Notes: generated by a model from the sequence alone, not told the origin. A stretch of DNA of 64,000 nt from Sinosporangium siamense (GCF_016863435.1 NZ_BOOW01000032.1:107438-171437), one strand, 5' to 3'. Positions 53,027 to 62,087 are shown, counted from the stretch's first letter. Numbers and translations: made by a program.

Positions 53027-53764
53027 GTGGACATTCGCCTCGACGGGAAGCGCGCGCTGATCACAGGGGGGACCAGAGGCGCGGGCCGGGCCATCGCTTT
53101 CGCCTTCGCCGAGGCCGGCGCGACGATAGTAGCCTGCCACCGCAACGACGGAGAATCAGCGGCGACGACCGCCAAGGCCCTCGCGGAAATCGGCCCCGGC
53201 CATTCGGTCGTGCGTGCCGACGTCACCTCGGAGCGGGACACCGCCGCACTGCGGCGCCATTGCGAGGAAAGGCTTGCGGGATTGGATGTCATCGTCAACT
53301 CCGTCGGCGGGTTCCGGTTGAAGCCGGTCGCCGACCTCGATCTCGCCGCCTGGCACGCGATAGTGGACTCCAATCTCACGTCGGTGTTCCTGGTCCTGCG
53401 CGACCTGCTGCCGCTGCTGTCCGACGGAGGCTCCGTCGTGAACATCGGGGGCGCCGTCGCCACCCGGGGCCTTCCCGGCGGCAGCGGCTACACCGCGGCC
53501 AAAGCCGGGCTGCTCGGGCTCGCGCGCTCGCTGGCCAGGGAGGTCGGCGGGCGCGGGATCAGGGTCAACACCCTCGAACCCGGGGTGATCGAAAGAGAGG
53601 ACAGGCCGAGGCTCCCCGCCTCCTTCAGGGACAGGCTGGCCTCGCTCACGAGCCTCGGCCGCCTGACCTGCGAGGCGGATGTCACCGCGGCGGCGCTGTT
53701 CTTCGCCGCCGACCTCTCGCGTTCGATCAGCGGCGCCACGCTCACCATCGACTCGGGCTTTTAG
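53027..53764 (+). CDS. SDR-fold protein lacking the catalytic Ser
   Basis: 245 residues, GTG start after AGGAAGGG. Cofactor motif TGGTRGAGRA (about 14-23), NSVGG, and YTAAKAG with Tyr and Lys are present. The residue 13 before Tyr, normally the catalytic Ser, is Gly in VVNIGGAVA. The C-terminus ends ISGATLTIDSGF. Closely related in style to FabG-like ketoreductases of pentangular pathways. It may have reduced activity, use another Ser, or serve a structural role. It forms one unit with the SchA/CurD gene. Confidence 0.86.
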   Translation: MDIRLDGKRALITGGTRGAGRAIAFAFAEAGATIVACHRNDGESAATTAKALAEIGPGHSVVRADVTSERDTAALRRHCEERLAGLDVIVNSVGGFRLKPVADLDLAAWHAIVDSNLTSVFLVLRDLLPLLSDGGSVVNIGGAVATRGLPGGSGYTAAKAGLLGLARSLAREVGGRGIRVNTLEPGVIEREDRPRLPASFRDRLASLTSLGRLTCEADVTAAALFFAADLSRSISGATLTIDSGF

Positions 53765-53814
53765 CCGCGAGCCGGGTTTCCACGCACGGGACGCTTTCAA
53801 TCAGGGGAGACGCC

Positions 53815-54222
53815 ATGGCCTATGCGGCAATCACCTACAAGGTCAAGCCCGGGTGCGAGCGGGAGATCACCGAGATCTTCGCGGACTATCGACGCCCCGG
53901 TTCACCGTTCCTGCGCGACGCGGAGGGCCGGCAGGTCGGCATCCTGCTCGGCACCGCGCTCTTCGTCAAGGACGACACCGTCGTCCGGGTCATCCACTAC
54001 GAAGGAGGAACCGTCGAGGACGTGGCCAGGCACATGTCCTCCCAGCAGGGGGTTCGTGAGGCCGAGAGGCGGATGGCCCCCTATCTGGCCGAGTCCAGGG
54101 ACACCCAGACGGCCGAAGGGTTCATGGCCTACTTCAGCGAGAGCACCATGACATGCGTATCCGCGCTTTATATTCCAACCGAATTCCTGCACAAAGAGTC
54201 TAAAATTAACGACGCCCGGTAA
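53815..54222 (+). CDS. SchA/CurD-domain protein
   Basis: 135 residues from the ATG at 53815, preceded by AGGGGAGA. It has the SchA/CurD domain: MAYAAITYKVKPGCEREITEIF, VGILLGTALFVKDDTVVRVIHYEGG and ARHMSSQQGVREAERRMAPYL. Proteins of this family occur in spore-pigment and pentangular type II PKS clusters (CurD, SchA, WhiE-related), where they are thought to assist cyclisation or oxygenation; the exact reaction is not settled. It ends 107 bases before the SARP gene. Confidence 0.86.
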   Translation: MAYAAITYKVKPGCEREITEIFADYRRPGSPFLRDAEGRQVGILLGTALFVKDDTVVRVIHYEGGTVEDVARHMSSQQGVREAERRMAPYLAESRDTQTAEGFMAYFSESTMTCVSALYIPTEFLHKESKINDAR

Positions 54223-54271
54223 GGGGTCTGAAGAATAAGCCGATCGCGGGGGAATCGGCAAAACGATCTCC

Positions 54272-54300
54272 TTGACATCCATGCGGTTGATCGAGAACAT
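54272..54300 (+). promoter_or_regulatory. Candidate promoter of the SARP gene
   Basis: TTGACA (54272-54277), 17 bp, GAACAT (54295-54300), 30 bases before the ATG. The -35 is perfect and the -10 keeps the second A and the last T of the consensus. An unusually long G-run lies at the ribosome site (54314-54320). Confidence 0.45.
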
Positions 54301-54329
54301 CGTCTTGACACCCGGGGGGGGACGGACGC

Positions 54330-56165
54330 ATGAGATTCCTAATCCTAGGCCCGTTGGAAATCCACGACGATAATCGAAAACTGGCTCTGTCGGCGGCGAA
54401 ACCGAGCCGGGTTCTATCCCTTCTGCTGCTCAATCACGGCCAGGTGGTCGCGACCCGCACCCTGATGGAAGAACTGTGGGGCGACAATCCGCCGGTCAGC
54501 TCGTCGACCACCTTGCAGACCTACATTTATCAGCTCCGCAAACTCCTTTCCTCATCTTGTTCCCACGGCGCCCACGCGCTGCAGACCCACAGCGCCGGCT
54601 ACCGGCTTCAACTGGCGGCGGGGTTTTTCGATCTCGACCGGTTCACCGACGCGATGAACCGCGGGCAGCGCGAGCAGACGCGGGGAGAGCACGACAAGGC
54701 GAGAAGCAGCTTGACCGAGGCGCTCGGCCTCTGGCGGGGACAGGCTCTGGCCGGCTTGGAGCTCGGACCTCAACTCCAGGCGCGTGCCACCGGCCTTGAG
54801 GAGCTGCGGGCGCGCACGTTGGAGATGCGCATTGAAGCGAGCCTCGCGATCGGACTCCATCGGGAGGCCGTAGGTGAGCTGCGAATGCTCACCGCCGCTG
54901 AGCCGTACCGCGAGGGCCTGGCCTCCCAGCTGATGATCGCTTTGTACCGCAGCGAGCGGCGCAGCGAAGCCCTGGAGGTCTATCGGCGGCTCCACCGGCT
55001 GTTCATCGAAGAGCTCGGCATCGACCCCTCTCCCAAAATCCGCAAGCTACATGAAGCGATTCTGAAGAACGACGCCTCCATCGACTTCCACCCCCAGGGC
55101 CCCTCCTCCGCTGTGCATCTCCAGAGCCGGGTGAGACCCGCCCAGCTGCCGGCGGACATCCCCGATTTCATCTGCCGGACGAGGGAGCTGGCCCACATCA
55201 CCTCCGCGCTCGGCCCGCAGCGTGACGACCACACCGGCCGTCCCCCCTCACAGATCGTCATCACCGGGATGACGGGGGTGGGGAAGAGCGCACTCGCCGT
55301 TCACGCGGCCCACGGACTGCGCGCGCACTATCCGGATGGGCAGCTCTACGTCCGGCTTCGGCGAGCCGGGCACACGATCTCCCCCTCGGACGCGCTTGGC
55401 GGCATGTTGCAGGCCGTCGGCTTCCCACCGACTGCCATCCCCGCCAACCTGGAGGAACGCAGCCACCTCTTCCGGTCGTGGGCGGCGGACAGGAAACTCC
55501 TGGTCCTGATCGACGACGCCGTGAGCGCCAACCAGGTCGAACCACTTCTCCCGGCCGGCATCCGAAGCGCCGCGATCATCACGAGCCAGAGCGCCATCGG
55601 CGGTCTCCCCGGTGCCGAGACGGTGAGGCTCTCACCCCTCGGCACCGGCGAGGCGACGCAACTCCTCGCGCTTTTGGCGGGGAAGCGCAAAGTGGCGGCG
55701 GAACCGGAGGCGGCCGCCGCCATCTCGCAGATCTGCGGTGGACTGCCGCTGGCCATCCGCATCTGCGCCGCCCGGGTCACCAGGCGAAGCTGGTCGCTCA
55801 GCCAAATGCTCGCCCGGCTGGCCGACCACGCCGAGCGCCTCAACGAACTGTGCACCGACGGACTGGACATGCGCCGCGACCTCGCGACGGGCCTCGCGTC
55901 GCTCACCCGCCGGGAGATCAGCGCGTTTCAGCAGCTCGGCACCATGCGGGCCGACACGTTCACCACCACGTACGCGGCGTGCGAACTGATGGCAGGCGTG
56001 CGCGACACCGAGCGCCTGCTGGACCGGCTGCACGAGGCCAGTGTGGTCCAGCTTCTGGGGGAGAACACCGGTGGCGAGCCCCTATGGCATTTCCATCCGC
56101 TGATGCGCAGCTACGCCGTCGAACTCGCCTACGCCGCGAAGGACGATGTGCGCTCGGCCGTCTGA
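54330..56165 (+). CDS. AfsR/SARP family activator with NB-ARC domain
   Basis: 611 residues. The winged-helix DNA-binding domain is at about 10-95 (KPSRVLSLLLLNHGQVVATR, TLMEELWGDNPP, YIYQLRKLL), followed by the bacterial transcriptional activation domain at about 100-245 (ending FIEELGIDPSPKIRKLHEAIL). An NB-ARC ATPase follows with P-loop GMTGVGKS (313-320), LVLIDDAVS and ICGGLPLAIRICA. The TPR domain of AfsR is absent. It is the likely activator of the units preceded by 11-bp heptamer repeats in this cluster. Confidence 0.92.
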   Translation: MRFLILGPLEIHDDNRKLALSAAKPSRVLSLLLLNHGQVVATRTLMEELWGDNPPVSSSTTLQTYIYQLRKLLSSSCSHGAHALQTHSAGYRLQLAAGFFDLDRFTDAMNRGQREQTRGEHDKARSSLTEALGLWRGQALAGLELGPQLQARATGLEELRARTLEMRIEASLAIGLHREAVGELRMLTAAEPYREGLASQLMIALYRSERRSEALEVYRRLHRLFIEELGIDPSPKIRKLHEAILKNDASIDFHPQGPSSAVHLQSRVRPAQLPADIPDFICRTRELAHITSALGPQRDDHTGRPPSQIVITGMTGVGKSALAVHAAHGLRAHYPDGQLYVRLRRAGHTISPSDALGGMLQAVGFPPTAIPANLEERSHLFRSWAADRKLLVLIDDAVSANQVEPLLPAGIRSAAIITSQSAIGGLPGAETVRLSPLGTGEATQLLALLAGKRKVAAEPEAAAAISQICGGLPLAIRICAARVTRRSWSLSQMLARLADHAERLNELCTDGLDMRRDLATGLASLTRREISAFQQLGTMRADTFTTTYAACELMAGVRDTERLLDRLHEASVVQLLGENTGGEPLWHFHPLMRSYAVELAYAAKDDVRSAV

Positions 56166-56180
56166 CCGGAGGGTTTCTCA

Positions 56181-57845
56181 GTGAAAGGCTATGAATCAAC
56201 AGACGTGCTCATCGTCGGCGGGGGCCTCGCGGGTCTCGCCACGGCGGTGTTCCTCGCCTGGCACGGGGTCGACTGCCTGATGGTGGAGAAACACGGCGGC
56301 ACCTCCATCCACCCGAGGGCACGCGGCATCAACCCGCGCACGATGGAGCTCATGCGCTCCGTCGGACTCGAGGACCGCCTGCGGGCCACCGAGTCGGCCA
56401 GGGCACTCGCCGGCAACGCCGGTGTTCTCGCGGTGGAGAGCCTGGTGGGCAAAGAGCTCGGCCGGCTCCAGCAGGCCTACCACATGGATCCCGGAGCCGA
56501 CTTCAGCGCGCTGACCCCGACGCCGTGGTGCCTGTGCCATCAGGACGAGTTCGAGGTCGTTCTCCGGGCGCGGGCCGAGGAACTCGGCGCCAAAACCGCC
56601 TACGGCACGCGCGTGAGCGACATTCAGTGCACCGACGACGAGGTCAAGGCCGTCCTGCACGGGCCTGACCAGACCTCGCAGGTGCGGGCGCGTTACCTGG
56701 TCGCCGCCGACGGAGCCTCAAGTCCGATCCGCACCTCCCTCGGCATCCCATTCGAGGGTGTCGGATCGCTGGCGAACTACGCCAACATCCACTTTTACGC
56801 CGACCTACGCGCCGAACTGGGGGACCGCCGCTTCGTCCTCTGCTACACGATCAACCCTCGGGTCCGGGGGGCACTGCTGCCGATCGACAACGCCCGGCGC
56901 TGGCTCTTGCACGTGCCGTACAGCCCGTCACACAACACGATGTCGGACTTCGACGACGAGCGATGCACGGAGCTCGTCAGGGCGGCTGCCGGGTGTGACG
57001 ATCTCGACGTCAAGATCCTGGGCGTGGTCCCGTGGGAGGCCGCCGGGCGCACGGCGGGCACCTTTCACGCGGGAAGGTGTCTCCTCGTAGGGGACGCCGC
57101 GCACGTGATGCCGCCAAGCGGGGCCTTCGGCTCCAACGTCGGCATACAGGACGCCCACAGCCTGGCGTGGAGACTCGCGGCGATCATCCATGGATGGGGC
57201 GGAGAGCAGATGCTCGCCGACTACGACGCCGAACGCCGTCCCATCGCCGCCGCCACCGTCCACCAGGCGGTGCTCCGCTCCAAAGACCGCCCTCGGCTCA
57301 CCCAGGAGGCCCGCCCCAAGCCCAATCCGGCGATCATGCCGGACTCGGTCGTGATGTTCGGCGGGCGCTACCCTTCACCGTCCCCAGGCTCACTGGTCGC
57401 AGCCGCGCCGTCCCCGGATGCGGCCTCTTTGAGTGAGACATCTTCGAGTGAGACGTCTTTGGGTGAGGTCTGGGAGCACGAACTCGGCGGGCTCCCCGGC
57501 ACCCGCGCTCCACATCTCCGGCTCCCGGCCGGCGGCTCGCTGCTGGACCTCTACCGGAAAACCATGGTGCTGGTGGTGGGCCCCGCCGGGACGGCATGGC
57601 GGAGCGTGGGGGCACGAGCCCATGCCCGGCTGAACGTGCCCTTCACCTGCCACCAGGTGGGCGTGGGCCCGCTCAGCACCCTCGGCGCGGAATGGGCCGA
57701 CGCCCACGGGGTCGGAGCCGACGGCGCGGTGCTTGTACGGCCGGACGGCTACGTGACCTGGCGATCGGCGGGCCCGCCGGGGCCGCGGGCGGAAGAGGAA
57801 CTCGCGAAGACCCTCCGAACCATGTTCCGCCGGTCGCCCGGCTGA
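56181..57845 (+). CDS. FAD-dependent aromatic polyketide hydroxylase
   Basis: 554 residues, GTG start 15 bases after the SARP stop. FAD motifs are complete: VLIVGGGLAGLATAVFL, the DG motif YLVAADGASSPIR and the GD motif CLLVGDAAHVMPPSGAFGSNVGIQDAHSLAWRLAA. A thioredoxin-like C-terminal domain follows (from about 450), as in PgaE/RdmE-type two-domain hydroxylases. A Ser/Glu/Thr linker encoded by a 15-bp tandem repeat joins the two domains. It probably hydroxylates or oxidatively rearranges the polycyclic intermediate. Confidence 0.93.
   Translation: MKGYESTDVLIVGGGLAGLATAVFLAWHGVDCLMVEKHGGTSIHPRARGINPRTMELMRSVGLEDRLRATESARALAGNAGVLAVESLVGKELGRLQQAYHMDPGADFSALTPTPWCLCHQDEFEVVLRARAEELGAKTAYGTRVSDIQCTDDEVKAVLHGPDQTSQVRARYLVAADGASSPIRTSLGIPFEGVGSLANYANIHFYADLRAELGDRRFVLCYTINPRVRGALLPIDNARRWLLHVPYSPSHNTMSDFDDERCTELVRAAAGCDDLDVKILGVVPWEAAGRTAGTFHAGRCLLVGDAAHVMPPSGAFGSNVGIQDAHSLAWRLAAIIHGWGGEQMLADYDAERRPIAAATVHQAVLRSKDRPRLTQEARPKPNPAIMPDSVVMFGGRYPSPSPGSLVAAAPSPDAASLSETSSSETSLGEVWEHELGGLPGTRAPHLRLPAGGSLLDLYRKTMVLVVGPAGTAWRSVGARAHARLNVPFTCHQVGVGPLSTLGAEWADAHGVGADGAVLVRPDGYVTWRSAGPPGPRAEEELAKTLRTMFRRSPG
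57431..57475 (+). repeat. 15-bp tandem repeat coding for the interdomain linker
   Basis: GAGTGAGACATCTTC, GAGTGAGACGTCTTT and GGGTGAGGTCTGGGA: two close copies and one diverged. They encode the SETSS / SETSL / GEVWE stretch of the FAD hydroxylase. Confidence 0.7.
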
Positions 57846-58161
57846 CACGAGGGCTTCGATTCCCGGCGCCGCGCTCCTCGGTCCCACACGTCATGCAGGA
57901 TGGCCGAGTCGCCTGTTGGCCACATGTGGGCCCTTGCCGACCGCATTCGGCCAGGCGGCATCTTTGGACAGGGCCGTGACGAGCCGCTCCTGCTGTGTGC
58001 CGCCTAGCGCTCTCGTCTGGGGACCGTCGGGAGCGGATGGTGGGTGGGCACCGCGACCGTGGTGGACACGATGAGCACGGTCAGTGTGCCCTCGCCGTCG
58101 TTGCCGATGTGGAGGCTCGTCCTCGACCTCACGTGACGTGCGACACCGGAGGTTTAGGCGG

Positions 58162-58350
58162 ATGACGACACACGCCGGCGCGGAGCTAAAAGACGTCGAG
58201 CAACTGGACATCCCCGAGTTGCCGGTGCGCGAGGAGTCGGTGGCCCCCGAGCGTCTGCATTGGAAGCGGCAACTCGCCGCGGCATTCCCGCTCGCAACGG
58301 CGACGACGAGGGCATCGCCGGGCACATCACTGTGCGCGACGTCCGCCTTC
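58162..58350 (+). pseudogene. Class II aldolase/adducin N-terminal remnant
   Basis: From the ATG at 58162 the frame reads MTTHAGAEL, PELPVREESVAPERLHWKRQ and LAAAFPL. The next frame continues NGDDEGIAGHITVRDV. Together these match the N-terminus of class II aldolases (ERLHRKRRLAAAFR, DEGxAGHITxRDP), broken by a frameshift near 58290, with the metal-binding C-terminal part missing. The remainder of 57846-58895 shows no supported gene; GC falls towards the right end. Confidence 0.55.
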
Positions 58351-58895
58351 GACATCCTGCCGTGGCTCCGCGACGCGTTCACGTCGCCCGCGGAGGGGCC
58401 GGAATGGGCGGTCGCTCCGCTGGATTTCGTGCCGCCCGCCGGCCCGGCCAGGTCCGGTCGGCATCCGCTCAGTTGGTGTTGCGGACCGTTTCATTCTTGA
58501 ACTCACGGGATCAGGGATTCTTCCGCCGCATCAACTGCCTCATGACTTTCCTGCTCTACGCGCTGTCCAAAATCTCTGGATTAGGACACTCAAAAGGCCG
58601 TTGCTGTGGCAGCGGTGCCGGAAGAAGTCTAGCCGCCGCTGCCTGCCTCATATCGATCAGCGTGAGTGGCGATCGCAGGAGTATTCGCTGTGAGCTGCTA
58701 CTTGAGGCGCTCGTCCGAATTTCTTGAGCGAGTCTCCGGGGGTGGAGTCGTCACGTCGTGGCAATAAAGCCCGCCTCATGCGAGGATAATGGGCATGTCG
58801 CGATGTCAAAGGACCGGCTTATCGTGGTGAACCGATCGAAGCCTGCACGAAGCCATCGCCCGAAAGAACCTCAGTGATGGTGGAAGCGGCCGATC

Positions 58896-59771
58896 ATGAA
58901 ATGGATCGGCGGCACCGTGGCAACACCGGTGCTTGTCGGTGTTCTGATCTGGGCGCTTCAACAGCCGTTCGCTTCGCCCGCACAGCCCATCACGGTGCCT
59001 TCGCCTTCCACGTCGACGCCCAGCCAAAACCCTACCGAACCGCCCATCGCTATCGATCTCGTTCGGGTGGAGCGCGTCGCGGAGCACGGCAGTTGGATCT
59101 TCCCGCAGCCAATGAGGCTCACAGTTGATGAGCTGGCCCAAATCAATAAGTTCGATCCGTATTCCAAGGAGGCCGAACAGTGGTTCCGGCGGCGTGGAGC
59201 CGTGGACCTGGGGGCCGTGGAAATAAAAATCGTCGTTCGCGGTAACAGGGACCGGCCCGTCCGGATTATCGGTATGGCTGTAGACAAGGAGTGTGGCCCC
59301 CCGCTTCAAGGCACATACTTTGAAAGGCCCTCTGCTTGGATGGATGACATCGTGCGGGTCGGCTTCGATCTTGATGCCCCCGGCCCGCGCGCCAGGACGC
59401 TCGATATCGGTGACCAATTGGGGAACGACTTCTTCCAAGAACACACAATCTCACTGAAACCGGATGAGGGTGTCGATGAGGATGCTGTGTTTATGGTCAA
59501 GGCGATGACGGAGAAGCACTATTGTGATTTCTCAATCGTCTTCGAGGTTCTCGATCGCGGCCGTGTGATCAAGCATACCGTTGACGACAACATTAAGCCG
59601 TTCAAGGTAAGCGCCCTCCACATGCGCGAGTCAGGCGATTATCCAGGGATCGACTTCTCGCGCTATCCGGTGTTGTATGTCAGCGGAATAGCGAAGCCTG
59701 TGCCCCACAAAAGCGAAGGTTGGGAGAGCGCAGACCCGCACGAATATCACGAGGGGCTGGGGAGTGGTTAG
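58896..59771 (+). CDS. Membrane-anchored protein of unknown function
   Basis: 291 residues. The N-terminus MKWIGGTVATPVLVGVLIWAL is a single signal anchor, followed by a Ser/Pro/Thr-rich linker and an outer globular beta-rich domain (VDLGAVEIKIVVRGN, ARTLDIGDQLGNDFFQE, FSIVFEVLDRGRVIKH). I recognise no family. Its composition is more AT-rich than its neighbours, which suggests recent acquisition. It stands alone behind a roughly 1-kb region of degraded sequence. Confidence 0.7.
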   Translation: MKWIGGTVATPVLVGVLIWALQQPFASPAQPITVPSPSTSTPSQNPTEPPIAIDLVRVERVAEHGSWIFPQPMRLTVDELAQINKFDPYSKEAEQWFRRRGAVDLGAVEIKIVVRGNRDRPVRIIGMAVDKECGPPLQGTYFERPSAWMDDIVRVGFDLDAPGPRARTLDIGDQLGNDFFQEHTISLKPDEGVDEDAVFMVKAMTEKHYCDFSIVFEVLDRGRVIKHTVDDNIKPFKVSALHMRESGDYPGIDFSRYPVLYVSGIAKPVPHKSEGWESADPHEYHEGLGSG

Positions 59772-59821
59772 TGTGACCGCATACGTCATTGGCCGGCTCC
59801 CTTCCATGCATCGGGTGCGGG

Positions 59822-60847
59822 TTATTCCGAGACCGCCACGTAGCGCCACTCCTCCTGCTGTGGCTGGGGCTCGGAGAGGTCGACCTCGATGTCTGGGAGG
59901 GCGTGGCGGACTCGCTCGGCCATGCCCTTGCTGAGGAAGTGGTGGTGCAGGTCGAGGTGGCGGAGGTGGGTGAGGGGCTGGCCGCTGAGGAGGGCCTCCG
60001 CTCCGGTGTCGGACAGGGTGCCCATGCCCAGGCTGAGCACCTCCAGGCGGGCGACGACGGGGGCCGCGGCGATCGCGGCTGCCACCTCGTCCTGGATCTC
60101 GCTGTTGCGCAGGCCCAGCCGCCGCAGCGCGGGGAGGCCGGCGCCCGACAGGATGCCGCCGAGGTCGCCCACGGTGGTGTCGCCGCCGTAATTCTCGACG
60201 CCGAGCCACAGCTCCAGGTGCTCCAGCGCGGGCAGCTCGCTCCCGCCGACCGCGCGGACCACCCCGCCGGGCAGGCCGCCGCACTCGAAGCGCAGGACCT
60301 TGAGGGCCTCATGGCGCACGGGACGGAGGGTGAGGCCGTCGCTCCCGCGCACGTCAAGTCTTTCTAAGCGCGGGAAGGCCTCGAGGAGCGGGGTGATGTC
60401 GCCCTGCCGGATCCAGGAGATCTCACAGGCCTCCTGCTCGACGAGCCCGAGGAACAACGAGCGCAGGCGCGGCAGCCGGTGGGCGTTGGCGGCCAGCGCG
60501 GCGGGAACGTTGCAGGTGTTGGTCCCCGCGACCACGATCGCCTCGATCCGGGAGCCGTCGACCTGGCCGAGCAGCTCCTCCAGCTCACGGGCGATCGTCG
60601 CGCCGCCGTCGTCCTCCTCAAGGGCGTCCACGTCGTAGAGCGGCCAGGCGAAAGCCGCGGGGTCGGGGGACGGATGCTCGACGAGCACCCACGGGTAGGC
60701 GATGGGCAACCCGGCGAAGCGCTCGTAATGCGCGTCTGACGCGCTCCAGTGATAGACCGCGTTGCCGGACAGGAACATCTCACCCGGATCACGCAGGTCG
60801 GCCGGCGTCTCAAGGTCGTCGTCTTCGTGGAGAGTCACGGGAAGCAT
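59822..60847 (-). CDS. STM4015-type leucine-rich-repeat protein
   Basis: 341 residues from the ATG at 60845-60847. The N-terminal part (NAVYHWSASDAHYERF, PDPAAFAWPLYDVDA) is followed by a ribonuclease-inhibitor-like leucine-rich region: LPALEHLELWLGVENYGG, LPALRRLGLRNSEIQDEVA and LTHLRHLDLHHHFLSKGMAERV. This pattern matches STM4015 family proteins, usually found with STM4011-4014 homologues in a cluster of unknown function. None of those partners is adjacent here. Confidence 0.78.
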   Translation of the reverse strand: MLPVTLHEDDDLETPADLRDPGEMFLSGNAVYHWSASDAHYERFAGLPIAYPWVLVEHPSPDPAAFAWPLYDVDALEEDDGGATIARELEELLGQVDGSRIEAIVVAGTNTCNVPAALAANAHRLPRLRSLFLGLVEQEACEISWIRQGDITPLLEAFPRLERLDVRGSDGLTLRPVRHEALKVLRFECGGLPGGVVRAVGGSELPALEHLELWLGVENYGGDTTVGDLGGILSGAGLPALRRLGLRNSEIQDEVAAAIAAAPVVARLEVLSLGMGTLSDTGAEALLSGQPLTHLRHLDLHHHFLSKGMAERVRHALPDIEVDLSEPQPQQEEWRYVAVSE

Positions 60848-60956
60848 CCTCGCCTCGGGCTTGCGGGACTCCTGTCCTACCAAGCACCTACGACAGAAAC
60901 GATGCGCGGCGAAACAGCCGATCCAAGTCAGACAGATTCCTGCAAGACCGGATTTC

Positions 60957-61205
60957 CAAGTAGTGGTGCCCACGCTGCCGCTTGGCGGTCACCGTACCCC
61001 CATGCGGGAAAGGACCGATCTGCCCATTCTCGAGAACGCCGGACTGGTCGCGGAGTTCTCGAAGCGCTTGTCCTGCATGACGTCGCCCTCGGCGTGAACG
61101 ACTGGGGCGGCCCGTTCGCTTTGGTTACCCACGGGCGGATCGGGCGGCTTGTCATCACCTCATGTGAGGCGTTCGGCGACTTCTCGCATCAGGTGCCCGC
61201 TTCAG
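60957..61205 (+). pseudogene. Alpha/beta hydrolase fragment with frameshift
   Basis: One frame gives VVVPTLPLGGHRTPMRERTD and LVAEFSKRL; a second gives ALVLHDVALGVNDWGGPF and GRIGRLVITSCEAFGDF, which together follow the order of a haloalkane-dehalogenase-like alpha/beta hydrolase (NDWGG, LVxTSCEAFDNFP). The frame changes near 61060. The N-terminal strands and everything after the SCEAF helix are missing. It overlaps the 3' end of the convergent AraC gene. Confidence 0.6.
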
Positions 61206-62087
61206 GGAAAGGTCGCCGGGGCTTTTCCGTTCGCGTTCCATCGACGCCAAGGGCAGGTGCGCGGCTGCTTCGCGGACCACGGACCGCCCACCGTGGATGG
61301 ATTGGGCGTAGCGGCCGGGTGCTACGCCGAGGATTCTTGTGAAGTTGCGGGTGAGGTGGGGCTGGTCGTAGAAGCCGGTGAGAGTGGCGACCTCGGACGG
61401 CGGGTGGCCTTCCAAGAGGAGGCGGCGGGCGCGGTCTATGCGGCAGGCCGTCACATATTGATGGGGAGCGATGTCGAACTCCCTGGTGAAGGCGCGGATC
61501 AGGTGGGCGGGGTGGGCGTGGAGGGTGGCGGCGGCCTGCTGGAGGGAGAGCGCGCCTGGGAGGCGGGCGTGCAGGAGGGCGCGGAGGCGGTGGGCCAGGC
61601 GGCTTTGGTCGCGGCGGGTGAGGCCGGACGTGTGGTGCCCCAAGTGGTGGTGGAGGCGGTCGCAGACGAGGGTGAGGCGGCTTTCGCTCTCGAGTTCCTC
61701 GCCGCGGACGGTCAGGACGTTGTGGAGTTCGCGGATGCGCAGGCGCAGTAGAGGGTCCTGGATATCGGGGCGGTCCACCGCAGTCCCGATGTGCTGTTCG
61801 CCCAGGAGGGCGGAGTCCAGGTAGATGACACGTTTGCGGAAACCTCGGGAGGTCACCGGGGTGCCGTTGTGGGCCACGTGGGGCGGAAGCAGCGTCACAC
61901 GGTCGTTGAGCGCGCTGTGTTCGTGGCGGTCGAGGTTGTAGCGGACTACGCCGTCCTCGATGAGGAGAAGTGTCCACGTCTCGTGGGAGTGCATTGGATA
62001 GACGTGGTCGGTGAAGTAGGCGTGGAACACCTCTGTCACGCCTGCCACTTGGGGCCGCCAGACGGCGACGTCGCGGCGGGCAACCAT
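61155..62087 (-). CDS. AraC family regulator with cupin sensor domain
   Basis: 310 residues from the ATG at 62085-62087. N-terminal cupin (FTDHVYPMHSHETWTLLLIEDG, VTLLPPHVAHNG) and C-terminal AraC HTH pair (LSLQQAAATLHAHPAHLIRAFTREF, and SEVATLTGFYDQPHLTRNF with the ending ILGVAPGRYA). The final roughly 45 residues after GRYAQSIHGG are not family-typical and overlap a hydrolase remnant. It is divergent from a DUF2000 gene over 49 bases, which is a likely target. Confidence 0.88.
   Translation of the reverse strand: MVARRDVAVWRPQVAGVTEVFHAYFTDHVYPMHSHETWTLLLIEDGVVRYNLDRHEHSALNDRVTLLPPHVAHNGTPVTSRGFRKRVIYLDSALLGEQHIGTAVDRPDIQDPLLRLRIRELHNVLTVRGEELESESRLTLVCDRLHHHLGHHTSGLTRRDQSRLAHRLRALLHARLPGALSLQQAAATLHAHPAHLIRAFTREFDIAPHQYVTACRIDRARRLLLEGHPPSEVATLTGFYDQPHLTRNFTRILGVAPGRYAQSIHGGRSVVREAAAHLPLASMERERKSPGDLSLKRAPDARSRRTPHMR

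Noticed and set aside
57891..58382. 163-residue minus-strand frame in the right flank
   Set aside because: No family signature, and it overlaps the better supported class II aldolase remnant on the plus strand.
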